Assembly: GCA_029237695.1 (NCBI GenBank)
Contig: JAQRGA010000040.1
Span: 496,001-560,000, forward strand
Length of the DNA stretch: 64,000 bases
Direction of reading: 5' to 3'
From: Conchocele bisecta
Taxonomy: Eukaryota > Mollusca > Bivalvia > Lucinida > Thyasiridae
Shown piece by piece: positions 43,563-52,579 of this stretch. The notes under the pieces were generated by a model that saw only the letters and a program-made list of their open reading frames with translations, was not told where the DNA came from and made no database searches. Within the stretch, counting starts at the first letter, position 1. Every line of letters begins with the position of its first letter. The position numbers were made by a program, and so were the translations under genes.

Positions 43563-46500
43563 ATGAGCCGACAAAGTCCTGCAGTATATCAACAACTTGT
43601 TGACGGTATAGAAGGACTCCCCAACATTGAATCATTGAGGAGTGATCTAACCAAAATGGGAATACCTTTTTCCATGAGGATGAAAGAGAAAAAACTTCAA
43701 AAGTTGATAAACGAGGGAAAGAATGATATAATATGGGATAGAATGCGGAGATCCGCAGCTAAGGGGGTTTTTAAAAATATTGAGAAGAAAGATATAAATA
43801 AAATATCAGATAAAATAGACTCAGAAGCACAAGCTGTACTGTTATCGAAAGGTGTTGGACTTATTAAAAAACCGAAGCGTAAGATTAACACCTCACTAGT
43901 AAGTAAGATAGTAAAAGAAGGGCCAGAAATACTTGAAGATATAGAGGGATTTGGGGTTAATATAGTGAAAGGACGACGAGTTATATCAATCACATTAAAG
44001 AGAAATCTTGATCGTAATTCCTCAAGAAGACTCATGAAAACAGCTCGATAATAAGATGACAGTAGTTTTTATTTAAGATATTCATACGCGTATAAGTTGC
44101 AACACATTGAGGAGGTTGATGATGGGGGGAACCCTACCATAATAATATTTTTGGTAGAAACATTTCAGGAAGTCCCACATTTGAAGGGTCTGTTGGGGTA
44201 CGCCAATGGGTTAAAATGCAGGAAGAAAATAGATTGGACGTTGATAAAATAGATAGACCAAATACGAAATGGTTGTTTGTAAGATGGGCAAGCACAACAA
44301 TTAAGATTATTTATACCAGTCAGGTTACACACCGAGATACACAAGTAACTGCACTAGGTGGTGGAAAACTCCCAAACTGGTTGAGAAATAAGAAAGGGAT
44401 AAAACCACTCGACACTTTTAACGATAATTTATGTCTGTTCAGATGTTTAGCTTTATATAAAGACACATCATTGAGAGCTGATAGATCAATAAAAGAGATA
44501 AAATCTTTAAACAAAAAGTATCATGATTTCCTTGTGGGAAAGCATAAAAAAAGAAGGTCCTATAGGTTTTGATGATCTTTAATATGGTTGAAGAATGTTT
44601 TCAAAATTGGGATTGAAGCGTACGAGCCGGAAGAAGCTGGCACTTGGTATATCAGACACACAGCTGCCCACTATGAAGAAGTTGGTGTTAAGAAAATGAA
44701 GATAGGTATTTACAACAATCACGCGTTTCTTATAACAGACATGAAGAAGGCCACGCAAACCTATGCCTGCCCTAATTGTCAACAACGATTTACTCAATCC
44801 CACTGTATCGCGAGACACGCGCAAACTTGCAATCGCGGTCAAACTAAAGTATCATGTAAGGGTCTGGAAATAGACAGACCACAATCTTCATTCGAGAAAG
44901 CATTTTATCCTAAATCTCATTGTTAGTAAGAAATCTATAGAGTGGATGAATACGCTTTCCAAAAAGCATCATATTCATACGGCCGTTTGTGGGCATGGTG
45001 GAGAAAGATTAATAATGACAGCACCGGTTGATGGATACTGTTCCGAAACCAACACAGTTTATCAATTTCACGGATGTTATTGGCACGGTTGTCCACTCCA
45101 TAGTAAGAATAGACAAGATAAGTATGCAAACACAATTACGCGAGATATAATAATTAGAGAATCCTATAATTTAGTTAAAATTTGGGAATGTGAGTACGAT
45201 CGACAGAGAAATAAAGCCAGAACACAACCTCTTCCAAAACCACCAACAGTAATTTATCCATATAAAATAGTGTATGATTTTGAGTCTTTACTGGTTAAGA
45301 GTGATCCAGACAGACCTATAAAAGATCTAGATGTGATTGATACTCATATTCCAATAAGTGTAAGTATTGGTGATACATTAACTAGAAAAGTTTTACACAT
45401 TTGTGATACAGACCCAAAGAACCTAGTTAAACGATTTATGGAAGAAGTATCTAAACGCGGAGATAAGATAAGAGAAGAAGTTGGTAAAAATCCAGTATAC
45501 GGTTTTCCAACCGATTTCGATCTACTTCCAACCACCCAGCAGAAAGAAATTACAAGATGGATTTCACAGGTTCCTACATTAGGATTTAACTGTGGATCAT
45601 ACGATTTGAATGTTATTAAGAAATATTTAGTAGGGATTATATCAGCTACTACAGAGAAAGTATTGGTTGCTAAGAAAGCAAATACGACGTTTTCTTAATG
45701 ACTCCAAAATTAAGATTTCTAGATGTGAGAATGTATCTAGCTCCAGGTGTGAGTTATGATAAATGGGTACGCGCATATGGTTGTAAATGTAATAAATCAT
45801 TCTTTCCATATGAGTGGTTTGACAGTTATGATAAGTTAAGTTACCAAGGGTTGCCACCTATCGAATGTTGGACTAACAGATTAGCACCTAGTAATAAAAT
45901 TAAACCTGAGGAGTTAGCCGCGTGTGTTGAAATTTATAAAACAAGAGGTATGAAAAGTTTCAAAGATTGGTTAGAATATTACAACGATCTAGATGTTTCA
46001 CCATTTCTAGAAGCTCTAGAGAAAATGTCTAACTTTTATTCACTCAAAGAAATAGATATATTTAAAGACGCAGTTACCCTTCCAGGAGTTCGCATTGCAA
46101 TATATTTTGAGAGGAACAATTAAGGAGTATGTTAAAACTTATAAGACTAAAGAAAGCGCAGAAGTTCGCAAGAAATGTCCACCACTATTTGCGCCTGAAA
46201 GAGGAAGAGTATGAAATGTTGAAGGTGCACTAGTTGGAGGGCCTTCTATAGTATTTACAAGACATGCAGAGGTTGATGTTACAAGGATAAGATCCGCTCC
46301 AGACGGTAATGGGAAAAAATGTAAATCTGTATTAGGATTGGACGCTAACGCTCTTTATCTCTCAACGCTCGCCATGGACATGCCTTGTGGTAAGGGTGTT
46401 TTAACAAAAACTTCAACCCCATTTAATAAGACTAGGATAGATAACCTCACCAACTGGAGTTAAGAGTGGTACTTGGTTTGGGTTTGCGGAGGTCGACATC

Positions 46501-47592
46501 CGTGTTCCTGACAGTTTATACGAAACCTTTTCAGAAATGTCACCTATCTTTATAAATCGTGTAGTAGAGGAAGATGAAGTTCCAGAACATATGTTGAAAT
46601 ATCTTCATGATACAAACCGTAAGCGAGGAGATGGTAAGAAGTTGGTTGGATCTATGAGTGCAGAGAAAGTTTTACTATTTGCACCACTATTGAAATGGTA
46701 TCTAAAACACGGTTTAACCATCACAGGAGTGCATAGACTTATAACTTATAAAACCTGAAAACCGTTTGAGTGGTTTGTGAAAGAAGTTACTGCAGCGCGT
46801 AGAGAAGGTGATGTAAACGCTGAAGCCGCCCCGATTGCAGATATTATGAATTATTAGGAAATTCGTGTTGTGGAAAAATGATAGTAATCTCCCGAAAAAA
46901 CACCTATATACCACTTATACTAAAGATGAGGCGTGTGTTGATAGATCATTAAGATCTGCGTATTTTGAGGATATTGAAGAGATAGGTGATTGCGTACGAA
47001 ATATCCAGTAGAAAAGTCTTCAGCAAAAATGACAAGACCATTTCATTGTGGTATAGCTGTATATCAATACGCCAAGTTGAGAATGTTAGAATTTTATTAT
47101 GACTTTCTTGATAAATATGTTGATAGATCTGACTTTGAGTTAGTACAGATGGATACAGATAGTATGTATATGGGTATCAGCGGAATAAATTCGTTGGAAG
47201 ATGTGATAAAACCGGAAATGCGCGAAGGTTTTAATAATTGTAAAAACGAATGGCTCGCTTGGGATAAATGGAGCAACAGAGAGCCAGGACTTTTCAAAAC
47301 CGAATTCAGAGGGGATCGTGCTATAGCCCTATCCAGTAAGTGTTACGTAGTTGAGAAAATAGGTGGAAATATCAAACATTCTGCTAAAGGACTTAACGCC
47401 CGGCAGAACACCCTCAACTGGGATAGATATAAAGCAGCACTCGATCTCACTACTAAAGATGTAGGGATGAATAGAGGTTTCCGCATGCTAAACGGTTCTA
47501 TGAGAACTTACACACAGAAAAAATTAGGACTTTCTGCATATTACGATAAGAGAAGATTGAATGTAGATGGAATACATACAGAGCCTCTATAG
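43563..47592 (+). pseudogene. Family B (protein-primed type) DNA polymerase, left arm, frame broken
   Basis: Start ATG 43,563 (MSRQSPAVYQQL), stop 47,592. Order of recognisable parts: SAP-like helix pair (LRSDLTKMGI, KLQKLINEG) at codons ~25-55; KGRRVISITL region; CLFRCLALYKD motif (~44,430); C2H2 finger CPNCQQRF...HCIARHAQTC (~44,770); nuclease-like GHGGERL and YQFHGCYWHGCP (~44,990-45,090); exonuclease I-type YDFESLL (~45,275); YYNDLDVSPFLEAL (~45,980); palm motif A-like DANALYLS (~46,345); VYQYAKLRMLEFYYDF (~47,060); palm motif C DTDSMYMG (~47,155). About ten frame breaks separate these (near 44,040, 44,150, 44,575, 44,925, 45,698, 46,115, 46,460, 46,757, 46,850 and 47,000). They lie at different places from those in the right arm. 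The family copies a linear genome from a protein primer; that mechanism is family knowledge. Confidence 0.85.
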
Positions 47593-47606
47593 TTTCAAAA
47601 TTAAAA

Positions 47607-47801
47607 CTATTCCTCAGTAATTGTTGCCTCTTCCTCCCTAAGTTTATCTGTTAGTTTATTAACTCGGATTTGTTGTTCTGGTGTGAGATTTTTTAAATCA
47701 AACTCAAAAACAGCTTTAATTTCCTCACAAAGATCATAATATTGATTTGCATTATTCTTTTGTTCTTGCAACCGCTTTACATCGCACGGCAATTTTTCCA
47801 T
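47607..47801 (-). CDS. Small acidic ORF (64 codons), left arm, convergent with polymerase
   Basis: Starts MEKLPCDVK and is followed by NNANQYYDLCEEIKAVFEF and LTPEQQIRVNKL, ending in an acidic tail. Predicted to be helical; not recognised. Its 3' end is 15 bp from the polymerase stop on the other strand. The mirror copy at 52,372-52,564 is frame-broken, so this copy shows the likely full frame. Confidence 0.55.
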   Translation of the reverse strand: MEKLPCDVKRLQEQKNNANQYYDLCEEIKAVFEFDLKNLTPEQQIRVNKLTDKLREEEATITEE

Positions 47802-47950
47802 TCTTTTAATTTATATAAATTATTTTTTAACATAAAAAAAAAAGAAAACCAATTTACAAAATTAATTACAAATTAATTTGTTACAGGTATTAATACCTTC
47901 TTTCTCGGTCTTCCAACAGGGTTTACATCAGGGTTTTTTAGTTTTTTATA

Positions 47951-48139
47951 TTATTTCCCTCTTTTTTCAAACTTTCAACTCTATCAATAAAAGTTTTCAT
48001 TGTTATTACAGAATCCCATATTTCCTTTTGTCGCTTTACACAAATGTGATACTTTTTTTCTAGTTTGTTGTGCAGTAACAATATTCCGTGCTAGAATAAT
48101 ATTTACTACATCATCATCTGAAAGTTTAGTCTTTGTCAT
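47951..48139 (-). pseudogene. Small HTH-like protein gene, left arm, frameshifted
   Basis: Mirror of the intact 62-codon ORF at 52,042-52,230. The start CAT lies at 48,139-48,137. A run of seven T (48,055 region), against six in the other arm, breaks the frame after the KKYHI-type segment. Confidence 0.5.
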
Positions 48140-48239
48140 AATTTTAAATAAAATTATAATTATATATACACGTGTAGTTATTGTTTAACAGAAAATAAAA
48201 ACATATTTATTTAAAACATGACAGTTGACAACAGCAAGG

Positions 48240-48355
48240 TTTTTACAACCTATATCACCAATATGAAAAAGTGAGCCAGAACCGTCATGCTACTGGTAGT
48301 TGAAACCAGTACAGATTTGTCACCAATATGAAAAGTGAGCCAGAACCCCCACTAC
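48240..48355. repeat. Short direct repeat, left arm
   Basis: ATCACCAATATGAAAAAGTG / GTCACCAATATGAAAAGTGA recur 60 bp apart with GAGCCAGAACC following each. The motif is mirrored at 51,830-51,945. It lies between two small genes; a regulatory role is possible. Confidence 0.5.
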
Positions 48356-48432
48356 TAATTTAATTTATTTAAAAAATTATATATTCTTTATTGTTATTAT
48401 TATTTTTAATTTCTTTTAAATCTTTTAACTCA

Positions 48433-48687
48433 TTAAATACTCTTTTTGTTCTTTTTATGTTTTTTAGATGATTTATTACTTTTTATTAATTTTATCTCCA
48501 CCCTAGACAGCTGTTTTGCATTCGTTATCCACGAAATCGTTTCCAAATCAGCGTTTTCCCACAACTTATTAAGACGTGCACTACCTATTTTGTACTTCTT
48601 TTTAATATGATCCGCGGACACCTTTCCACGAGATAAAACAATTTCCTCAATACTTTTTATTAGATAAGTATGACTTCGGCATTTCAA
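48433..48687 (-). CDS. Small HTH-like basic protein, left arm (broken ends)
   Basis: The core SIEEIVLSRGKVSADHIKKK, then YKIGSARLNKLWENAD, resembles a helix-turn-helix. It parallels the paralogous VVNIILARNIVTAQQTRKKY of the neighbouring ORF. The C-terminus is very basic (KSNKSSKKHKKNKK), suggesting nucleic-acid binding. By comparison with the other arm the proper start (MPKS...) corresponds to 48,682 and an indel has put the first codons in another frame; an indel near 48,500 also alters the middle. Function unknown. Confidence 0.5.
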   Translation of the reverse strand: MKCRSHTYLIKSIEEIVLSRGKVSADHIKKKYKIGSARLNKLWENADLETISWITNAKQLSRVEIKLIKSNKSSKKHKKNKKSI

Positions 48688-48756
48688 AAATTACTAATTT
48701 ATTATAAGTAATTTATATAAATTATAAATATGCTCAAAATGCTTAAAATAATTAAT

Positions 48757-49020
48757 TTAGAAAAAATCAAAATCAGACCAACCTAAATCTATACGTTCTT
48801 GAGCGTACGCTTCATCAAATCCAGCATCTATATATTGTTGAACCAGCTCGTTATAATTTCCTTGAATTACCAAACCATACTCTTCTTCTTCTTCTTCTTT
48901 TAACTTCTTTATTGGAATATATTTTTTATCAATATCTTTAAGTTTATTAACTTGTTTTTTCTTAATTTTATCAACTTGTTCTGGATTTATCTTTTCACTA
49001 GTTAAACACACCTTTGCCAT
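48757..49020 (-). CDS. Small charged protein, paralogue 1, left arm
   Basis: An 87-residue product: MAKVCLTSEKINPEQ, a Lys-rich helix (KIKKKQVNKLKDIDKKY), a glutamate run, then YNELVQQYIDAGFDEAYAQE and an acidic aromatic end WSDFDFF. The neighbouring gene (49,398 leftward) encodes a clear paralogue, so this is a tandem duplication. The ORF is intact here and broken in the right arm (51,166-51,426). Not recognised; possibly a small helical regulator. Confidence 0.6.
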   Translation of the reverse strand: MAKVCLTSEKINPEQVDKIKKKQVNKLKDIDKKYIPIKKLKEEEEEEYGLVIQGNYNELVQQYIDAGFDEAYAQERIDLGWSDFDFF

Positions 49021-49099
49021 ATTTTATAATAGATATATAAAACACGTTCAAAACGTAAATAATTAAATTTATAATATTTTTAGAAAAAATATAAATTAC

Positions 49100-49398
49100 T
49101 TATTAATTCAATATCAGACCAATCCAAATTTATGATCAATATTAGTCCATCTAAATCTATACGTTCTTGAGCGTACGCTTCATCAAATCCAGCATCTATA
49201 TAGTGTTGAACCACCTCTTCATAAGTTCCCTGAAACACCCAATCATCCCCTTCTACTTTTAATAAGTTTAAATTAAATAAAATTAATTATTGGAATATAT
49301 TTTTTATCAATATCTTTAAGTTTATTAACTTGTTTTTTCTTAATTTTATCAACTTGTTCTGGATTTATCTTTTCACTAGTTGAACACACCTTTGACAT
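49100..49398 (-). pseudogene. Small charged protein, paralogue 2, left arm, frame broken
   Basis: The start chosen at 49,398 (MSKVCSTSEK) is the one matching paralogue 1; an in-frame extension upstream to 49,464 is hydrophobic and overlaps the divergent gene. The frame is lost near 49,285, but the YIDAGFDEAYAQE-type coding sequence continues to ~49,100. The mirror copy 50,791-51,069 is open throughout. Confidence 0.55.
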
Positions 49399-49456
49399 AG
49401 TTATAATAGATATATAATAGATATTCAAAACGATAAATAGTTGATTAAAAATTAGA

Positions 49457-49821
49457 ATGGACAAAGTAATTTTATGGGAAATGGAGTTTTTAAAAGGGTT
49501 TGTTGGAGAATATTTTCCTTATTTTAAAATGAAAGAATTATTTAAAATAGAGTACATGAAATATCAGCGCAACCTATTACGCACTGATAAAAGAGTTGCA
49601 TTTTCAATATTCTATAGAAAATTACTAGGTGTTTTAAGAAACAACTTAGAGAATTAGGGGTTTAAACAGAATTAATAAAGAATTAGTTGAAGAGAATGCA
49701 GCAAATTTTATATAAAACTATTTCAAATAAAAGATTCATTTACTGATATGGATTTTCTATCAAGAAAACGGAAGAATTAAGTGAGTTATTTGAACCAATT
49801 CCAAGTAGTGGTTATTGGTAA
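49457..49821 (+). pseudogene. Small ORF near the centre, left arm, frame broken
   Basis: The first 66 codons (MDKVILWEMEFLKG, YFPYFKMKELFKIEYM, RNLLRTDKRVAF) are followed by a stop at ~49,657. A coding-like stretch continues in another frame to TAA at 49,819-49,821. The mirror copy has the same discontinuity at the GGGG of the GGGGTTTAAAC sequence, so this break may predate the two arms or be a real gene end. Aromatic and basic; unknown function. Confidence 0.5.
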
Positions 49822-49822
49822 T

Positions 49823-49955
49823 TGTTGAGCAATGCTGAGTAATTATTGAGCAAATTGTTGAGTAATGCTGAGTAATTGTGAGCAAAATGTGATGAGTAAT
49901 GCTGTAAGTAGCATTTAGTATCTTGCCATTGCATTGAGTATTATTTGCTCGTAAT
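49823..49955. repeat. Iteron-like TGCTGAGTAATT repeats, left of centre
   Basis: TTGAGCAATGCTGAGTAATT, ATTGAGCAAATTGTTGAGTA and related units of 10-12 bp, at least eight, lie ~120 bp from the palindrome centre. They resemble 731-858 of element A. Confidence 0.65.
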
Positions 49956-50065
49956 TTGTTTAAAATGCCCAAAATACTCGAAATTTCCAGAATTCCCAGA
50001 AGTATAAATAATAAAAATTAAAACCAACATTTTAAAAAAATAAATCCCAAATTTAAAAAAATTCC

Positions 50066-50127
50066 TGTTTGTACAAGTATATATAATTCCAAACTAAAGT
50101 GTACATATAGAGTACATTTTTTGTATG
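50066..50127. other. 62-bp spacer at the centre of the palindrome
   Basis: Non-repeated AT-rich DNA between arms (TGTTTGTACAAGTATATATA at the left, TAGAGTACATTTTTTGTAT at the right). It contains TGTACA-type small palindromes. It marks the symmetry axis of element B. Confidence 0.75.
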
Positions 50128-50234
50128 GGAATTTTTTTAAATTTGGGATTTATTTTTTTAAAATGTTGGTTTTAATTTTTTTATTTATACTTCTGGGAAT
50201 TCTGGAAATTTCGAGTATTTTGGGCATTTTAAAC

Positions 50235-50362
50235 AAATTACGAGCAAATAATACTCAATGCTGGGCAACTAGTAAATAATGCTCAGCAATTACTCAGCAC
50301 TTGCTCAACAATTACTCAGCATTGCTCAACAATTGCTCAATAATTACTCAGCATTGCTCAAC
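50235..50362. repeat. Iteron-like repeats, right of centre
   Basis: The mirror of 49,823-49,955: CAATTACTCAGCATTGCTCA and variants, about ten units. It is slightly longer and less degraded than the left block. Confidence 0.65.
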
Positions 50363-50364
50363 AA

Positions 50365-50732
50365 TTACCAATAACCACTACTTGGAATTGGTTCAAATAA
50401 CTCACTTAATTCTTCCGTTTCTTGATAGAAATCCATATCAGTAAATGAATCTTTTATTTGAAATAGTTTTATAAAATTTGCTGCATTCTCTTCAACTAAT
50501 TCTTTATTAATTCTGTTTAAACCCCTAATTTCTCTAAGTTGTTTCTTAAAACACCTAGATAATTTTCTATAGAATAGTTGAATGCAACTCTTTTATCAGT
50601 GCGTAATAGGTTGCGCTGATATTTCATGTACTCTATTTTAAATAATTCTTTCATTTTAAAATAAGGAAAATATTCTCCAACAAATAAAAACCCTTTTAAA
50701 AACTCCATTTCCCATAAAATTACTTTGTCCAT
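50365..50732 (-). pseudogene. Small ORF near the centre, right arm
   Basis: Mirror of 49,457-49,821. The first 71 codons are open (50,732-50,517), four to six residues longer than the left copy because of indels, and then the coding-like stretch continues in another frame to 50,365. Confidence 0.5.
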
Positions 50733-50790
50733 TCTAATTTTTAATCAACTATTTATCGTTTTGAATATCTATTATATATCTATTATAACT

Positions 50791-51069
50791 ATGTCAAAGG
50801 TGTGTTCAACTAGTGAAAAAGATAAATCCAGACAAGTTGATAAAATTAAGAAAAAACAAGTTAATAAACTTAAAGATATTGATAAAAAATATATTCCAAT
50901 AATTAATTTATTTAACTTATTAAAAGTAGAAGGGGATGATTGGGTGTTTCAGGGAACTTATGAAGAGGTGGTTCAACACTATATAGATGCTGGATTTGAT
51001 GAAGCGTACGCTCAAGAACGTATAGATTTAGAGTGGACTAATATTGATCATAAATTTGGATTGGTCTGA
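50791..51069 (+). CDS. Small charged protein, paralogue 2, right arm (open)
   Basis: A 92-residue product starting MSKVCSTSEK, with the Lys-rich helix QVDKIKKKQVNKLKDIDKKY and YEEVVQHYIDAGFDEAYAQE. The local sequence SEKDKSRQVDK, against SEKINPEQVDK in its paralogue, suggests a compensated pair of indels. The upstream in-frame extension from 50,725 is rejected because it overlaps the divergent gene. Confidence 0.6.
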   Translation: MSKVCSTSEKDKSRQVDKIKKKQVNKLKDIDKKYIPIINLFNLLKVEGDDWVFQGTYEEVVQHYIDAGFDEAYAQERIDLEWTNIDHKFGLV

Positions 51070-51165
51070 TATTGATTAATAAGTAATTTATATTTATTTT
51101 TTCTAAAAATATTATAAATTAATTATTTATCGTTTTGAACGTGTTTTATATATCTATTATAAAAT

Positions 51166-51426
51166 ATGGCAAAGGTGTGTTTAACTAGTGAAAAGATAAA
51201 TCCAGAACAAGTTGATAAAATTAAGAAAAAACAAGTTAATAACTTAAAGATATTGATAAAAAATATATTCCAATAAAGAAGTTAAAAGAAGAAGAAGAAG
51301 AAGAGTATGGTTTGGTAATTCAAGGAAATTATAACGAGCTGGTTCAACAATATAGATGCTGGATTTATGAAGGCGTACGCTCAAGAACGTATAGATTTAG
51401 GTTGGTCTGATTTTGATTTTTTCTAA
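51166..51426 (+). pseudogene. Small charged protein, paralogue 1, right arm, frame broken
   Basis: Mirror of 48,757-49,020. ATG at 51,166 and stop TAA at 51,424-51,426 align with the left gene. Single-base losses near 51,240 and 51,345-51,370 break the frame. Confidence 0.6.
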
Positions 51427-51500
51427 ATTAATTATTTTAAGCATTTTGAGCATATTTATAATTTATATAAATTACTTATAATAAATTAGTAATTTTTGAA

Positions 51501-51812
51501 ATGCCGAAGTCATACTTATCTAATAAAAGTATTGAGGAAATTGTTTTATCTCGTGGAAAGGTGTCCGCGGATCATATTAAAAAGAAGTACAAAATAGGTA
51601 GTGCACGTCTTAATAAGTTGTGGGAAAACGCTGATTTGGAAACGATTTCGTGGATAACGAATGCAAAACAGCTGTCTAGGGGTGGAGATAAAATTATAAA
51701 AAGTAATAAATCATCTAAAAAACATAAAAAGAACAAAAGAGTATTTAATGAGTTAAAAGATTTAAAAGAAATTAAAAATAATAATAACAATAAAGAATAT
51801 ATAATTTTTTAA
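51501..51812 (+). CDS. Small HTH-like basic protein, right arm
   Basis: A 103-residue product starting MPKSYLSNKSIEEIVLSRGK. It has a helix-turn-helix-like core (SADHIKKKYKIGSARLNKLW) and a basic tail (KSNKSSKKHKKNK) followed by an Asn-rich end. This is the more complete of the two arm copies. A DNA-binding role, perhaps regulatory or replication-accessory, is inferred. Confidence 0.6.
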   Translation: MPKSYLSNKSIEEIVLSRGKVSADHIKKKYKIGSARLNKLWENADLETISWITNAKQLSRGGDKIIKSNKSSKKHKKNKRVFNELKDLKEIKNNNNNKEYIIF

Positions 51813-52041
51813 ATAAATTAAATTAGTAGTGGGGGTTCTGGCTCACTTTTCATATTGGTGACAAATCTGTACTGGTTTCAACTACCAGTAGCATGACGGT
51901 TCTGGCTCACTTTTTCATATTGGTGATATAGGTTGTAAAAACCTTGCTGTTGTCAACTGTCATGTTTTAAATAAATATGTTTTTATTTTCTGTTAAACAA
52001 TAACTACACGTGTATATATAATTATAATTTTATTTAAAATT

Positions 52042-52230
52042 ATGACAAAGACTAAACTTTCAGATGATGATGTAGTAAATATTATTCTAGCACGGAATAT
52101 TGTTACTGCACAACAAACTAGAAAAAAGTATCACATTTGTGTAAAGCGACAAAAGGAAATATGGGATTCTGTAATAACAATGAAAACTTTTATTGATAGA
52201 GTTGAAAGTTTGAAAAAAGAGGGAAATTAA
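52042..52230 (+). CDS. Small HTH-like protein, right arm
   Basis: A 62-residue product MTKTKLSDDDVV..., with ILARNIVTAQQTRKKYHI and KRQKEIWDSVITMKTFIDRV. The first helix pair aligns by eye with the 51,501 product, so the two are probably paralogues. Predicted helix-turn-helix; unknown function. It is intact here and frameshifted in the left arm. Confidence 0.6.
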   Translation: MTKTKLSDDDVVNIILARNIVTAQQTRKKYHICVKRQKEIWDSVITMKTFIDRVESLKKEGN

Positions 52231-52371
52231 TATTCTAAAAAACCTGATGTAAAACCCTGTTGGAAGACCGAGAAAGAAGGTATTAATACCTGTAACAAAT
52301 TAATTTGTAATTAATTTTGTAATTGGTTTTCTTTTTTTTTTATGTTAAAAATAATTTATATAATTAAAAGA

Positions 52372-52564
52372 ATGGAAAAATTGCCGTGCGAATGTAAAGC
52401 GGTTGCAAGAACAAAAGATAATGCAAATCAATATTATGATCTTTGTGAGGAAATTAAAGCTGTTTTTGAGTTTGATTTAAAAAATCTCACACCAGAACAA
52501 CAAATCGAGTTAATAACTAACAGATAAACTTAGGGAGGAAGAGGAAACAATTACTGAGGAATAG
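52372..52564 (+). pseudogene. Small acidic ORF, right arm, frame broken
   Basis: Mirror of 47,607-47,801. ATG at 52,372; a one-base change near 52,505 (CAAATCGAGTTAATAACT) ends the frame at ~52,527, while the original stop position is 52,562-52,564. Codons 7-14 are also shifted (PCECKAVARTKD against PCDVKRLQEQKN), a local double indel. Confidence 0.6.
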
Positions 52565-52579
52565 ATTTTAATTTTGAAA

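Noticed and set aside
45344..45535. Antisense ORFs inside the polymerase (also 54,625-54,816 and others)
   Set aside because: They appear identically in both arms only because they are shadows of the conserved polymerase frame.
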